64,000 nt of DNA from Aeoliella straminimaris (GCF_024054565.1 NZ_JAMXLR010000051.1:186001-250000), one strand, 5' to 3'; shown: positions 18,315 to 27,092, counted from the stretch's first letter. The notes: generated from the letters alone by a model not told the origin. A program made the numbers and translations.

Positions 18315-19046
18315 ATGAGGCTGATGAAGAAGCTTGTGTGTGCCGTGGTTCTACTGTGCGCGGCGCGGCCGGTAACGGCGGGGACTGTTACGTTGGGGTT
18401 TGAGGCGGAGGTTGCGAGCGTGGTACCAATCGGAGAAGGGTTGGACCTGCCTTTCGATGTAGAGGTAGGAGACATTATTATGGCGTCTTTCGCTGCGTCC
18501 CCAGAAACAGGTTCACTTCGGATCCAGACCGATGAGTTTTTCCTAGAGAAGACCGACTACAGCGTGGTCGTCGAGAACGATGCCCCCGACTGGATTCCTC
18601 TAATGGGTCGAATCGCAGACCCTGAAAACACGCCAGTAGTCGACCGAGGCCCCGGTGGAGTTAGCGACGTCTTTCGCGTAGGCTGCGCCGAAACGGAAGA
18701 CATAGCACTGTGCGAAGGAACTCCGTTGATGGGGGATCAGGCGATTCTGTGGATTGCCAGTGTATCACTTATAGGTGACAGCGCACTAATCAGTAGTGAG
18801 AATGAAACGCTAAACCTAAGCACGTTAAATGCTTTCTCCTTCCGAGAGATGTCGCTGACATTTTTCGATCCTAGCACCGGAAATGCGGTGAAGGTCGGTG
18901 CGTTCGTTGGCGACGTACGCGTAGTTCCTGAACCAGCGTCCACGCAGTTGATAACCGCGTTGTTGCCCATGCTGATACTTTGCACCTCGCTACATGCATG
19001 TCCATGGCGTCCCCACTTTCGTCACAAGAATGCCACTGGCGAGTAG
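18315..19046 (+). CDS. PEP-CTERM protein, tandem paralog 1
   Basis: The ATG at 18315 has GGAGGAAT seven bases upstream. The 243-residue protein begins MRLMKKLVCAVVLLCAARPVTAG, a signal peptide nearly identical to that of the next gene, and both mature proteins start GTVTLGFEAEV. Near the C-terminus VVPEPAS is followed by a hydrophobic helix (LITALLPMLILCTSL), but the tail (HACPWRPHFRHKNATGE) is longer and less purely basic than usual, so sorting may be altered. The mature domain is of the PEP-CTERM 'choice-of-anchor' kind without catalytic motifs. Base composition is lower in GC than in the neighbouring core genes. Confidence 0.85.
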   Translation: MRLMKKLVCAVVLLCAARPVTAGTVTLGFEAEVASVVPIGEGLDLPFDVEVGDIIMASFAASPETGSLRIQTDEFFLEKTDYSVVVENDAPDWIPLMGRIADPENTPVVDRGPGGVSDVFRVGCAETEDIALCEGTPLMGDQAILWIASVSLIGDSALISSENETLNLSTLNAFSFREMSLTFFDPSTGNAVKVGAFVGDVRVVPEPASTQLITALLPMLILCTSLHACPWRPHFRHKNATGE

Positions 19047-19070
19047 TGGTGTTAAAACCTTACATGGGAA

Positions 19071-19187
19071 GACCAATGGGGACACCCAGCCAATCGTGTC
19101 CTTGCTGGAATGCCACAAGTGACCATCCAACATGAGCTTAGCTCGGCGACATTCGCTGCGTGACATCGCCAGCTTGGATGGCTGCCC
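19071..19187. repeat. 117-bp perfect repeat, copy 1
   Basis: These 117 bases are identical to 20551-20667. The element runs from GACCAATGGGGACACCCAG to AGCTTGGATGGCTGCCC. It contains nested inverted repeats (GGACAC/GTGTCC, CCATCCAA/TTGGATGG, GGCGA/TCGCC), so its RNA would fold strongly. It encodes no transposase and lies between the two PEP-CTERM paralogs. Confidence 0.95.
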
Positions 19188-19411
19188 CCCCAACTAGCTC
19201 ATTAGTTACTAGCTTCTCACCACTTTCGTCGTAGCATTCTCGGGCTGCGGAATACCGACTGCGATTGATTGTAATGGATTCAAAACGTATTAGCCATTTC
19301 ACACCACGCGTGAATGCATGAAGATACCCTTCACGCACCCCGATTCTGGTTGACGAACTCGCCCCCCCGTTATTGTCAGACTATTGGGCAAACCGCTCTG
19401 GAGGAATAGAG

Positions 19412-20083
19412 ATGCGACTGATGAAGAAGCTTGTGTGTGTTGCGATGTTGCTGTGCGCGATGCAGCCGGCAACGGCGGGGACTGTGACGCTGGGGTTTGA
19501 GGCGGAGGTGCTAGAGGTGAATCGAGACACGCCCCCACTTCAACTGCCATTTGAAGTTGAAGCAGGAGACAGATTTCGTGGCACGTTCACGTTTGAACCA
19601 CTGGATGTTGGTTCTGAGATAGACCAGACAGAAATAGTTGAACCATACGCTGTGAAGTTCGTGATCGATGGCTACGCATTCTCTACCGCGGATTATGTAG
19701 CGCAAAGTTTTGACAATATTCTCTCCGACGAAGACTTGGGCTCTCCTCCCGCTGCTCCTGAAGATGTGATCCGACTGAAGAAGACGCTTGGTGAGAGCTT
19801 GGGCGACTCGTCCATGCTGCAGTGGGGATTCGCATTTGCGTTTTTTGGCGACGAACATGTGATGAGCGGAGCTGACTTTCCCGCCGACATCGAGGCTTGG
19901 CGCGATTTTTCGGAGGCAAGTGTGCGTGTTACTTTCGCGAATCAAGGCATGGACAACTCCAGTAGCGTTTTGGCTTCAATTGTTGCACTCCGCCAGGTTC
20001 CCGAACCGAAAGCAAGTTCTATTTTTGCTGCAATTGCCGCAAGCCTTTTTCTCTACAGAATCGGATCGGATGCTCCAGATTAG
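19412..20083 (+). CDS. PEP-CTERM protein, tandem paralog 2
   Basis: The ATG at 19412 is preceded by GGAGGAATAGAG in the same context as paralog 1. The 223-residue product shares with it the signal peptide (MRLMKKLVCVAMLLCAMQPATAG) and the start of the mature chain, then diverges strongly. The C-terminal sorting region is VPEPKASS-IFAAIAASLFLYRI followed by GSDAPD, lacking the usual basic tail, so exosortase processing is doubtful. The gene arose by tandem duplication of leader plus 5' coding region. Function unknown. Confidence 0.82.
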   Translation: MRLMKKLVCVAMLLCAMQPATAGTVTLGFEAEVLEVNRDTPPLQLPFEVEAGDRFRGTFTFEPLDVGSEIDQTEIVEPYAVKFVIDGYAFSTADYVAQSFDNILSDEDLGSPPAAPEDVIRLKKTLGESLGDSSMLQWGFAFAFFGDEHVMSGADFPADIEAWRDFSEASVRVTFANQGMDNSSSVLASIVALRQVPEPKASSIFAAIAASLFLYRIGSDAPD

Positions 20084-20150
20084 CAATGCTTGATTATCTG
20101 ACAGCTCACAACGAAACCTTGGAAAAACCGCGAGTTACGGAAGGCCAATC

Positions 20151-21066
20151 ATGCAGTTTAGGGCAAGAGGAACAGGAACGCGTCTCTCAATTGAGCAATT
20201 GGAAAACAAAGACCTGCTGGCGATCGTTTGGGCAAATGAATCAGCAGCTCTTAATACATTTGATCTCGAATATGGCGTGAACAATGCCACAACTGCCCAA
20301 GCGGTCGTCAATCGCGCGATCAGCGACTGGAATGCTGTCATCAACAGTTTCAACTACGCCGAAGATCTGGACGCAAATCCCAGTAATGACTTGAACGACA
20401 CGTACTATTTGTCAGTTTTTGCTGAGGACTTAGGTGGCGGCACGCGTGGTCAGGTGCAGTTCGCAGACACCCAGTACAACGTCGACAATAGTCCCATTTC
20501 GGGAACGATACGCCTGGATGATAACGGTGGAGGGGCTGGGTGGTTTTTCGGACCAATGGGGACACCCAGCCAATCGTGTCCTTGCTGGAATGCCACAAGT
20601 GACCATCCAACATGAGCTTAGCTCGGCGACATTCGCTGCGTGACATCGCCAGCTTGGATGGCTGCCCGCGTGGAATTTCGTGCTTACACGCGATCGAGTG
20701 CGCTTTGGTAGCGGGGCGCCGACGGGGGTTTCGACGGGCCCCACCGACACAGAAGTTGCCTTTGGTGATTTCGATATCACGGACGACCTCATTGTCCGTG
20801 GTGTAAATGGGGTAACTACTCCTCAAACAACCTTCAAGTGGCGTTCCGATCTGCCATCAGACACCGTCTTTGAATTGCTGGGTGACTACAATCTGGACGG
20901 CACCGTCGACAGCCTCTCCGACTACACGGCGTGGCGGAATCGCCTAGGAAGCACTACGAGCCTGGTTGCCGACGGAGACGATGATGGTATTGTCGACGCC
21001 GACGACAACCTAATTCGAAATGCCAACTTCGGTAACACGTTTGCGATATCCAATGTCACCGTCTAA
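20151..21066 (+). pseudogene. broken gene for a LEPR-type surface protein with dockerin-like tail
   Basis: The 5' part (from the ATG at 20151) encodes an N-terminal leader RLSIEQLENKDLLA, equivalent to the planctomycete [11 protein letters not shown] leader. A domain resembling the start of matrixin-like proteins follows (QAVVNRAISDWNAVINSFNY, then GTIRLDDNGGGAGWFF). At 20551 the frame enters the 117-bp repeat and stops at about 20615. Coding sequence resumes in another frame from about 20671 and ends with a dockerin-like LGDYNLDGTVDSLSDYTAWR unit and VADGDDDGIVDADDN. The HExxH protease motif expected in the middle is absent. A single ancestral gene disrupted or partly replaced by the repeat explains this best; two unrelated fragments is the alternative. 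Confidence 0.75.
20551..20667. repeat. 117-bp perfect repeat, copy 2, inside the broken gene
   Basis: Identical base for base to 19071-19187. Its left end follows GGTTTTTCG of the broken gene and its right end precedes GCGTGGAATTTC. It introduces stops in the frames of both flanking coding parts. No target-site duplication is visible at the ends. Confidence 0.95.
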
Positions 21067-21569
21067 GCATTGAATGAGTTGTGTCCGCTCTGGCAGTGCC
21101 CCGTTGGTGCCTTCCCGCGCTCGCGATGTTCGCCTCGCCTACGGTGAAGGGCGACACAGACCTGTCTGCCACCGCGCCAGGCACTGGCACGGCGGCCCCC
21201 GCTAGCGCGGCTGCTGACGCCGCGCTATTGCTGGTGGGGCGCGAAACAAAAGCCAGGCCGGCGCTGGCCAGCATATCCCGGACGGGTGGCACGCCGAGTT
21301 CCTCCGGCGTCGGCGAGGAGCATGAGGCCGGTCTCGAGGTCGCCTGGGGGCTTCGCTAGGGGGCAATCGGCTTGGCGGCCGAGAATTGCCGGTTTTCGCC
21401 CTCGTTTGCGGCGATTCCCCCGGTCTTTCGCCCTAACTCGAGTGCCGCGACCACAAGTTGCTTGGAGCTTTTCGAGCGGCAACTATAATTAATTTCTTGC
21501 GCGCCGTGGCCAGGGCTGGCCAGGCACCGCGCGCCGGGGGCGCGAGAGCGCCTGGGAAGGGGAACTCCA
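21067..21569. other. spacer, possibly with a decayed gene tail
   Basis: No ribosome site or complete gene is seen. The stretch 21081-21359 in the plus direction reads through to a segment PASAAADAALLLVGRE that loosely resembles [16 protein letters not shown] near the end of the next gene's product, so it may be a decayed tail of a related surface protein. The last 100 bases are presumably the promoter of the following gene. Confidence 0.4.
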
Positions 21570-23300
21570 TTGGTACCGCATCGTAGTCGTATGCAAGCTC
21601 GTCGAACGCACTCGCGCAAATCCATCGCCGCCGGCCCGCGACCATTGGCGGTCGAGCCGCTCGAAGCGCGCCATCTGCTGGCCACGATTCCGGTCACCAC
21701 GTTGCAAGACAGCGATAACGACGCCGACGGAATGACGTCCCTGCGCGAGGCGATCGACCTCGCCAACCTACAGCCGACACACGATGTCATCCGGTTTGTC
21801 GAGGCGACGTGGGGTGGCACCATCGAACTAAACAGCGCACTGCCGACCATCCGGTACTCCGTCACGATGGAAGGTCCCGGCGCCGACCTGATGAAGATCG
21901 ACGCAGGCGGTGGATTGACCGCAGAACCTGGCGACGGCTTCCGCGTGCTCACCATCGACAACGGCAGCGAGGCCACCAGCCTGGCGGTGAACATCAGTGG
22001 CCTCACCATCACCGGCGGCGATCCCAGCACCGCATCGCGGGAAGGTGCGGGGGGCGGCATCTACAATCGCGAGAACCTGACCCTCACCGACAGCATCGTC
22101 ACTGGCAACACGGCCACCACCGGTGGTGGCATCTACAACAGCGGTCAACTGGCGGTGGTCGAAAGCTCGATTACCGGCAACTCCGCTACGGCGACCGGCG
22201 GTGGCATTCGCAACACCCTGTCGACCAGCGTGATCCGCAGCACCGTGGCCGGCAACTCGGCCGTGGACGGGGGTGGCGTGTACAACAACAGCGACCTGTC
22301 GGTACTGCGCAGCACGGTGTCGGGCAACATGGCCGCCAGCCGCGGCGCTGGCATCTACAGCCAATACTCGGCCAACCTGATTCAAAGCACGGTGTCGGGG
22401 AATGTCGCGAGCTACGTCGGCGGCGGCATCTACAGCCTGCAGACGCTAACCATCACCGGCAGCACCATCACGCTGAACGAAGCCGGCTATGGCGGTGGCA
22501 TCAACAACGTGGCGGCGGCCGACATCCGTGGCACCATCGTGGCAGGCAACACCGCCACGGGAAACGACGCCAACCTGTCGGGCGACCTGGCGGCCACCAG
22601 CCAGTTCAACCTGATCGACGTCGATCCGAAGCTCGGACCGCTAACCGACAACGGCGGTCCCACCCCGACCCACTTGCCACAGGCCGACAGCCCGGCGGTC
22701 GACGCGGGCGATCCGGCGATCGAGCCCGATGCCAATTCGTTCGACCAACGGGGCGTTGGCTTCGTGCGCGTGGCGGACTCGACCGGCGGAATGGATGCGG
22801 TGATCGACATCGGCGCGGTGGAGTTCCAGCCGCCGCCCATCCTGCCTGGCGACTACAACACCGATGGCCAGGTCGATCTGGCCGACTACGTGGTGTGGCG
22901 AAACCACCTGGGTGCGGCGGCCGCGGCCTACGCGGGTGCCGACGGCAACGGCAACGGCCGCATCGACTCAGGCGACTACCAGGTGTGGAAGGCGAACTTC
23001 GGCCTCTCGACCCCACCGGCGGCGGTGGCGGCAGCCAGCTCGCCAGCGGAAACCAGCCCCGCAGCGACCGATGCGGCACTGGCGCTGTACCTGTCGCCGG
23101 AATCGGAGCAGGACCAGCCGCAAAACTCGCCCGAAACCAGTGATTCCACGCCCAATTTGGCCCCGCCGGAGTCGTCGCTCACTGCGGCCCCCGACGGCGA
23201 GTCGGACGAGGCGTTGGAGCCAATCCAGGACGAAAAACCGAGCTCCGAGGGCGATTCCGGCAGTGCGGACGGGCTCGATGCACTGGGCCCGGTTCTCTAG
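21570..23300 (+). CDS. right-handed beta-helix surface protein with LEPR leader and dockerin-like tail
   Basis: The likely start is the TTG at 21570, eight bases after AAGGGGAA; an ATG at 21591 is the alternative. The 576-residue protein begins with a basic stretch and the leader [13 protein letters not shown], typical of planctomycete surface proteins. Next comes [14 protein letters not shown], the CSLREAI-type entry to beta-helix domains. Residues about 130-340 are repeated GGGIYN-x-L-x-(V/I)-x-x-S-T-V-x-G-N units forming a parallel beta-helix. Near residues 428-485 is a dockerin-like pair ([20 protein letters not shown] and [16 protein letters not shown]), then an acidic Ser/Pro-rich tail. 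Probably an extracellular adhesin or polysaccharide-binding protein. Confidence 0.88.
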   Translation: MVPHRSRMQARRTHSRKSIAAGPRPLAVEPLEARHLLATIPVTTLQDSDNDADGMTSLREAIDLANLQPTHDVIRFVEATWGGTIELNSALPTIRYSVTMEGPGADLMKIDAGGGLTAEPGDGFRVLTIDNGSEATSLAVNISGLTITGGDPSTASREGAGGGIYNRENLTLTDSIVTGNTATTGGGIYNSGQLAVVESSITGNSATATGGGIRNTLSTSVIRSTVAGNSAVDGGGVYNNSDLSVLRSTVSGNMAASRGAGIYSQYSANLIQSTVSGNVASYVGGGIYSLQTLTITGSTITLNEAGYGGGINNVAAADIRGTIVAGNTATGNDANLSGDLAATSQFNLIDVDPKLGPLTDNGGPTPTHLPQADSPAVDAGDPAIEPDANSFDQRGVGFVRVADSTGGMDAVIDIGAVEFQPPPILPGDYNTDGQVDLADYVVWRNHLGAAAAAYAGADGNGNGRIDSGDYQVWKANFGLSTPPAAVAAASSPAETSPAATDAALALYLSPESEQDQPQNSPETSDSTPNLAPPESSLTAAPDGESDEALEPIQDEKPSSEGDSGSADGLDALGPVL

Positions 23301-23425
23301 CTTACGAGGCCTCCGCAGCCCCTTGCCGGCTCGAGCCAGAAGTGGTATTCTCCGGGACTTCGCCTATTTCGCGCTTCCAAGCAGGGAGCGCCCGTCGATA
23401 TTCCGCGTAGATTTGAGTGTCCGCG

Positions 23426-23857
23426 ATGAAAACTTATATGGCTAAGCCGGCCGACGTCGAGCAGAAGTGGCTGCTGGTGGATGCCACCGACAAGGTGGTG
23501 GGCCGCCTGGCGAGCGACATCGCCGTCCGCCTGATGGGCAAGCACCGCCCGACCTACACGCCCCACGTCGATACTGGCGACTTCGTCGTCGTGGTGAACT
23601 GCGAAAAAGTGAAGTTCACCGGCAAGAAGTGGGAACAGAAGAAATACACCTGGTACACCGGTTACCCCCGCCAGCGTTCGATCTCCGCCAGCGATCAGCT
23701 CGATCGGCATCCCGAACGCGTGCTCCGCGAAGCGGTCCGCCGGATGTTGCCCAAAAACAAGCTGGCCAAGCAGATGCTGGACAAGCTGAAGATTTACGAG
23801 GGCGACCAGCACCCGCACCAGGCCCAGAGCCCCGAAAAGGTGGAACTGGCCGTCTAG
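23426..23857 (+). CDS. rplM: 50S ribosomal protein L13
   Basis: This 143-residue protein starts [15 protein letters not shown] at 23426; a GTG nine bases upstream is in frame but unlikely. The signature [24 protein letters not shown] and the late RMLPKN motif are as in L13. It precedes rpsI by 160 bases, the near-universal rplM-rpsI order, and the pair forms a ribosomal operon. The spacer contains a short run of CCTGACCCC-like repeats (about 23980-24012), an unusual insertion in this operon. Confidence 0.97.
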   Translation: MKTYMAKPADVEQKWLLVDATDKVVGRLASDIAVRLMGKHRPTYTPHVDTGDFVVVVNCEKVKFTGKKWEQKKYTWYTGYPRQRSISASDQLDRHPERVLREAVRRMLPKNKLAKQMLDKLKIYEGDQHPHQAQSPEKVELAV

Positions 23858-24017
23858 TATCTGGTCAAGCCGAACTTCTCGGATCGTGATCGCAAGACGC
23901 CTCGATAGTTCAGACGTTTGTCGAGATTACTACCCGAAAAGATTCGTTTGACAAAACACGGGCATCGCAACATGGATGCCTCCCTGACCCCCGAATCCTG
24001 ACCCCTGATCCCTTCCC

Positions 24018-24419
24018 ATGGCAGATACCAAAGTCATCGACGCACTGGGCACCGGCCGCCGCAAGACCTCGGTCGCCCGCGTTCGCATTCGTCCCGGTTC
24101 GGGCAAGATCACCATCAACAAGCGCGAGCTGGACGAGTACTTCCCCGTCCCGCAGGACCGCAACGCCGTAGTAGCTCCGCTGGATAGCTGCGAACTCCGC
24201 GATAGCGTGGACGTCGTGATCCGCGTGCACGGCGGTGGCAACACCGGCCAGGCTGGTGCTTGCATGCAAGGCATCGGTCGGGCGCTGATGAAGTACGACA
24301 GCGACCTGCACGAGAAGCTCCGCGAAGGCGAGTTCCTCACACGCGACTCGCGTATGAAGGAACGCAAGAAGCCCGGTCTGCACGGTGCCCGCCGCGGTAC
24401 GCAGTTCTCCAAGCGTTAA
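24018..24419 (+). CDS. rpsI: 30S ribosomal protein S9
   Basis: This 133-residue protein has GTGRRKTSVARVRIRPGSG near the N-terminus and the S9 C-terminus ERKKPGLHGARRGTQFSKR, whose terminal K-R contacts P-site tRNA in the known structure. It is the second gene of the rplM-rpsI operon and is followed at once by a strong intrinsic terminator. Confidence 0.98.
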   Translation: MADTKVIDALGTGRRKTSVARVRIRPGSGKITINKRELDEYFPVPQDRNAVVAPLDSCELRDSVDVVIRVHGGGNTGQAGACMQGIGRALMKYDSDLHEKLREGEFLTRDSRMKERKKPGLHGARRGTQFSKR

Positions 24420-24450
24420 TCGCTGGCCGAACGCTACTTCGAGACCATTC

Positions 24451-24488
24451 AAAACGGCCGAACCACTCGCTGGTTCGGCCGTTTTTTT
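24451..24488 (+). terminator. intrinsic terminator of rplM-rpsI
   Basis: AACGGCCGAACCA (24453-24465) pairs with TGGTTCGGCCGTT (24471-24483) around CTCGC, followed by a T-run. It closes the ribosomal operon. Confidence 0.94.
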
Positions 24489-24584
24489 GTTGGCACCCGC
24501 TCCCGCCACAAGTGTGCAGCCGCGGCGGCAGTTGGTTAAACTGGCATCGGCTTGGGCTTCGTCACTGCCTCAAGGGAAATAACG

Positions 24585-24923
24585 ATGGACGAGAATCCGT
24601 ATTCGTCCCCCGCCGAAAGCGAGCCGCCTGCGGAAGCTACACCCCCACGCGATGCTACGCCAAAAGATATGGCGAGGTACGCACAACTCGGCCTGCGGCT
24701 GCTGGGCGTGATGCTTCTGGCTGAAGGGCTGATTGGCCTTGTTGGCAGCAGCATTTTCGGAGCCATCGAACTGTGGCAGCTTGTCCAAGACGGCTACGAC
24801 CCCTCGCCGGACCCTTACGTGTATGGGTGGTTCGCCTCGTCGGTGGTCTCCTTTGTTATCGGTCTGTATCTGATCGTGAGCGGCCGGTGGGTCCTGACCA
24901 ACGTATTCCTGCCAGCAGAGTGA
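24585..24923 (+). CDS. small two-helix membrane protein with NPYSSP leader
   Basis: The ATG at 24585 follows AAGGGAAATAACG and gives 112 residues starting MDENPYSSPAESEPP. Two hydrophobic segments (about residues 38-60 and 78-102) follow an acidic, Pro-rich cytosolic head. The NPYSSP leader before membrane helices is shared with other membrane proteins of this window. It is an orphan gene between the ribosomal terminator and the cold-shock gene. Function unknown. Confidence 0.75.
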   Translation: MDENPYSSPAESEPPAEATPPRDATPKDMARYAQLGLRLLGVMLLAEGLIGLVGSSIFGAIELWQLVQDGYDPSPDPYVYGWFASSVVSFVIGLYLIVSGRWVLTNVFLPAE

Positions 24924-25165
24924 AACCAGGCACCCGCACCGCTGCGATCTGCCGCCCCGTGGCAGGGGCAAAAACTGGCAAATTCGCCCGAAATCGCTCC
25001 ACAATATTTGCTTCGCTTGATAGCAATGCAGCCGGGTCCCGCGGCCCAATTTGCAGAAAACTCCTATAAAATCCGCTTGGGCGGAGTTCTCCCTTCGCCC
25101 GCCAGGAAAACGCCGCCTACCAGTCGGCTGGGCGCCCCGGTTGTGGTAGACTGTCGCGTTGTGCG

Positions 25166-25190
25166 GCCACGAAGTTTTGTTAATCGTGGC
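25166..25190 (+). promoter_or_regulatory. stem-loop in the leader of the cold-shock gene
   Basis: GCCACGA (25166-25172) pairs with TCGTGGC (25184-25190) around an A/T-rich loop, about 45 bases before the csp start. A TAGACT element at about 25147 could be a -10 box. Cold-shock genes often have structured leaders; this one is only inferred. Confidence 0.4.
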
Positions 25191-25232
25191 TTGGCACCAC
25201 TTTTTCAATTTTTGAGTTTGAGGTTGAGGTTG

Positions 25233-25430
25233 ATGGCAGAAGGTACAATTAAGCGTTTGACGGACAAGGGATTTGGATTCATCGACACGGGAACGTCAAA
25301 GGACCTGTTCTTCCACTCGTCTAACGTCGAAGAAGTGCGCTTCGACGAACTACGGGAAGGCCAGCAAGTGACGTACGTCGAAGGCATGGGTCCCAAGGGT
25401 CCTCGCGCCGAGCAGGTCCGACCTGTCTAA
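25233..25430 (+). CDS. cold-shock domain protein (CspA family)
   Basis: This 65-residue protein begins MAEGTIKRLTDKGFGFIDTG with the RNP1 motif KGFGFI and the RNP2-like DLFFHSS, both needed for single-stranded RNA/DNA binding. It ends EQVRPV, a typical length and end for a single cold-shock domain. It acts as an RNA chaperone in the cytoplasm. The start follows a purine-rich GAGGTTGAGGTTG. A terminator lies immediately downstream, so it is monocistronic. Confidence 0.95.
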   Translation: MAEGTIKRLTDKGFGFIDTGTSKDLFFHSSNVEEVRFDELREGQQVTYVEGMGPKGPRAEQVRPV

Positions 25431-25454
25431 GACAGGTGGACGACTGTGAAACGA

Positions 25455-25486
25455 AAAGCCGGCGAGCAATCGCCGGCTTTCTTTTT
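25455..25486 (+). terminator. intrinsic terminator of the cold-shock gene
   Basis: AAAGCCGGCGA (25455-25465) pairs with TCGCCGGCTTT (25470-25480) around a GCAA tetraloop, followed by CTTTTTG. Confidence 0.92.
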
Positions 25487-25571
25487 GCGCGGTGGGATGA
25501 GTAAACACGGCTCGATCCAGTTCTTCTGCCAATCGATGAGCCAAGTCACACCTGATTTCAGATAGGTCTCT

Positions 25572-26081
25572 ATGGAAGTTACCGTCGAACAGTTGCACGA
25601 GTGGGCCGCCCGCCAAGCTGGGGGCGACGACAAAGCCGCGGCAGAGCTACTCGCCGAGATCACGCTCGAGCCGACCAAGCGCGAGTGGAACTATTGGTGC
25701 GACCCACCAGAAGTCGGCGTGTTCGCGGCGACCGGCATCGACGGAGCGCACTTCGGCCAGTTCGTTGCCGAGGACGGCACCTGGCCCGTTGTGCTGATCG
25801 CTCCAGAGTGTGCAGAGAACTGCTGGACGATCGTGGGCCAGTCGCTTGATGAGTTCCTCTGCCTGGGCTGCCAGGTCGGCTACGGAGTACTGGTCGAGCT
25901 CGCCACCCAGCCGGCCGAGACCGTTCGCAGGATCGAAGAACCTGAGGCAACCACGCCGCGCCAGCAGGAGATACTCGAGTCGCTGCGTCAGGAGTTTTCG
26001 CTCGCGCCTTGGGAGGATGTCGGCCGGAGGTTGTTCGAGCTGCAGGAGTTGTATCTGGATGAGTTGATCCTGCCGGATTAA
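25572..26081 (+). CDS. SUKH/SMI1-like protein, uncertain
   Basis: This 169-residue acidic cytosolic protein contains a GIDGAHFGQF segment, then PVVLIAP, then W-T-I-V-G-Q-S-L-D-E-F-L-C-L-G. This pattern resembles the 'HFGF ... PVV ... VG-x-L-x-x-F-L-x-L-G' layout of SMI1/KNR4 (SUKH) superfamily members. SUKH proteins often serve as immunity proteins against toxins, but also as scaffolds. The neighbour at 26152 is a clearer SUKH protein, supporting the idea of a small SUKH array. No toxin gene is adjacent. It could equally be an unrelated hypothetical. Confidence 0.6.
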   Translation: MEVTVEQLHEWAARQAGGDDKAAAELLAEITLEPTKREWNYWCDPPEVGVFAATGIDGAHFGQFVAEDGTWPVVLIAPECAENCWTIVGQSLDEFLCLGCQVGYGVLVELATQPAETVRRIEEPEATTPRQQEILESLRQEFSLAPWEDVGRRLFELQELYLDELILPD

Positions 26082-26111
26082 TTGACTCTACCTGCTTAAG
26101 ACTGTTGTTGT

Positions 26112-26142
26112 GTCACGCAGAGACGCAAAGACGCGGAGGAGG
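26112..26142. repeat. inverted repeat arm left of the SUKH gene
   Basis: GTCACGCAGAGACGCAAAGACGCGGAGGA-type sequence, whose inverted counterpart lies at 26528-26566. Similar GAGACGCAGAGACGC strings are common dispersed repeats in bacterial genomes. Confidence 0.8.
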
Positions 26143-26151
26143 ACCGGTTCA

Positions 26152-26520
26152 ATGTTTCCAGCTTACTGGCAGAGCTTCTTGGATCAGTACTCACTGACGG
26201 GAAAGATGGCCTCCGTTCCCGAAGACGTCGACATGTCTGGCCTTGGTGCCGAACTGACATTCATGACTCCCAACGAATCAAAGCAAGAAGCAGGAGATTT
26301 CTACCCCGGAATTGCCGTGCTCGCCGACGGCTACGTGCCGGTTGGAAATTGCGAAATGGGCACCGGCGATCCGTACTTCATTAATTCGAATGATGGACCA
26401 AATGGACCGCTCTATCGCATCTACCATGAAGCCGTCCATGCAGAAGAAGGCTACGACGCAAGTGAGGCAATTGCGACTGTGCTAGACCACGATAACGAGT
26501 TGGTCAAGTATCTCGAGTAA
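26152..26520 (+). CDS. SMI1/KNR4 (SUKH) family protein
   Basis: The ATG at 26152 (MFPAYWQSFLDQYSLTG) follows GGAGGAGGA with good spacing; an in-frame GTG at 26110 would translate the upstream repeat and is unlikely. The 122-residue protein has the SUKH signature region GIAVLADGYVPVGNCEMGTGDPYF followed by NSNDGPNGPLYRIYHE. This kind of small SUKH protein is often found as an immunity protein in polymorphic-toxin loci. Here it is bracketed by inverted copies of the GACGCAGAGACGC repeat and has no toxin beside it, which suggests acquisition as a single-gene cassette. Confidence 0.83.
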   Translation: MFPAYWQSFLDQYSLTGKMASVPEDVDMSGLGAELTFMTPNESKQEAGDFYPGIAVLADGYVPVGNCEMGTGDPYFINSNDGPNGPLYRIYHEAVHAEEGYDASEAIATVLDHDNELVKYLE

Positions 26521-26527
26521 CGGCAAA

Positions 26528-26566
26528 TTCCTCCGCGTCTCTGCGTCTCTGCGTGAGACACCTTTC
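26528..26566. repeat. inverted repeat arm right of the SUKH gene
   Basis: TTCCTCCGCGTCTCTGCGTCTCTGCGTGAGACAC is the near-exact reverse complement of the repeat at 26112-26142, with one substitution and a small insertion. Together they frame the SUKH gene at a distance of about 380 bases. Confidence 0.8.
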
Positions 26567-26583
26567 GGCCACCGTAGAGCCCC

Positions 26584-27033
26584 TTACTCCAAGTACTCCC
26601 CCACGATCCCCTCCCCACGGGCGACTTGCTCGATCGCCCGCTTGCTGATCTTGCGGTTGTCTTTGCGGATCAGTTCCATCAGTCGCGGGATACGTTGGGC
26701 TTGCGACTGGCTGTCGTACTTTGCGCTCCAGAGCATCATCTCGAACACCACTGGCACCAGGTCGAGGCCCTTCTGGGTGAGCGTGTAGATGCCTTTGCGG
26801 CCGTCGGTCTCGTCGCCTTCGCGCTCGAGGATGCCTTGCTCTACCAGATGGTCGAGTCGTGCGGCCAGGATGTTCGTCGACCAGCCTTCCTCGCTCTTGA
26901 GGAACTCGCCGTAGGTCCGTTTGCCGCGAAAGATAATGTCGCGGAGGATGAGTAGCGCCCACCGGTCGCCGAACGCCTCGAGACCGTAGTTCACCGGGCA
27001 GTGGGACCGGAGCTTCTTTTTTTGTCGCTTCAT
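26584..27033 (-). CDS. HxlR-family transcriptional regulator
   Basis: This 149-residue winged-helix protein has the HxlR core CPVNYGLEAFGDRWALLILRD, followed by FLKSEEGWSTNILAARLDHL (recognition helix region) and YTLTQKGLDLVPV. The Cys in CPVNY is the usual redox-sensitive position in some HxlR regulators. A C-terminal extension of about 45 residues follows the standard domain. It is transcribed divergently from the AHSA1 gene, and the 119-base spacer holds two matching palindromes that are good candidates for its operators. Confidence 0.93.
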   Translation of the reverse strand: MKRQKKKLRSHCPVNYGLEAFGDRWALLILRDIIFRGKRTYGEFLKSEEGWSTNILAARLDHLVEQGILEREGDETDGRKGIYTLTQKGLDLVPVVFEMMLWSAKYDSQSQAQRIPRLMELIRKDNRKISKRAIEQVARGEGIVGEYLE

Positions 27034-27055
27034 AGATCAACTCTAACTTTTCCAC

Positions 27056-27068
27056 TTGCAATCTGCAA
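27056..27068. promoter_or_regulatory. operator-like palindrome 1 (TTGCA-N3-TGCAA)
   Basis: TTGCA-ATC-TGCAA, a perfect dyad extended in the context CACTTGCA...TGCAATC, is shared with the second site 37 bases away in the same divergent spacer. The HxlR protein is the natural candidate to bind it; binding is inferred. Confidence 0.65.
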
Positions 27069-27092
27069 TCGACCTCGCTAGATTGACTTCAC

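Noticed and set aside
23417..23425. GTG start for ribosomal protein L13
   Set aside because: The ATG at 23426 gives the standard L13 N-terminus MKTY.
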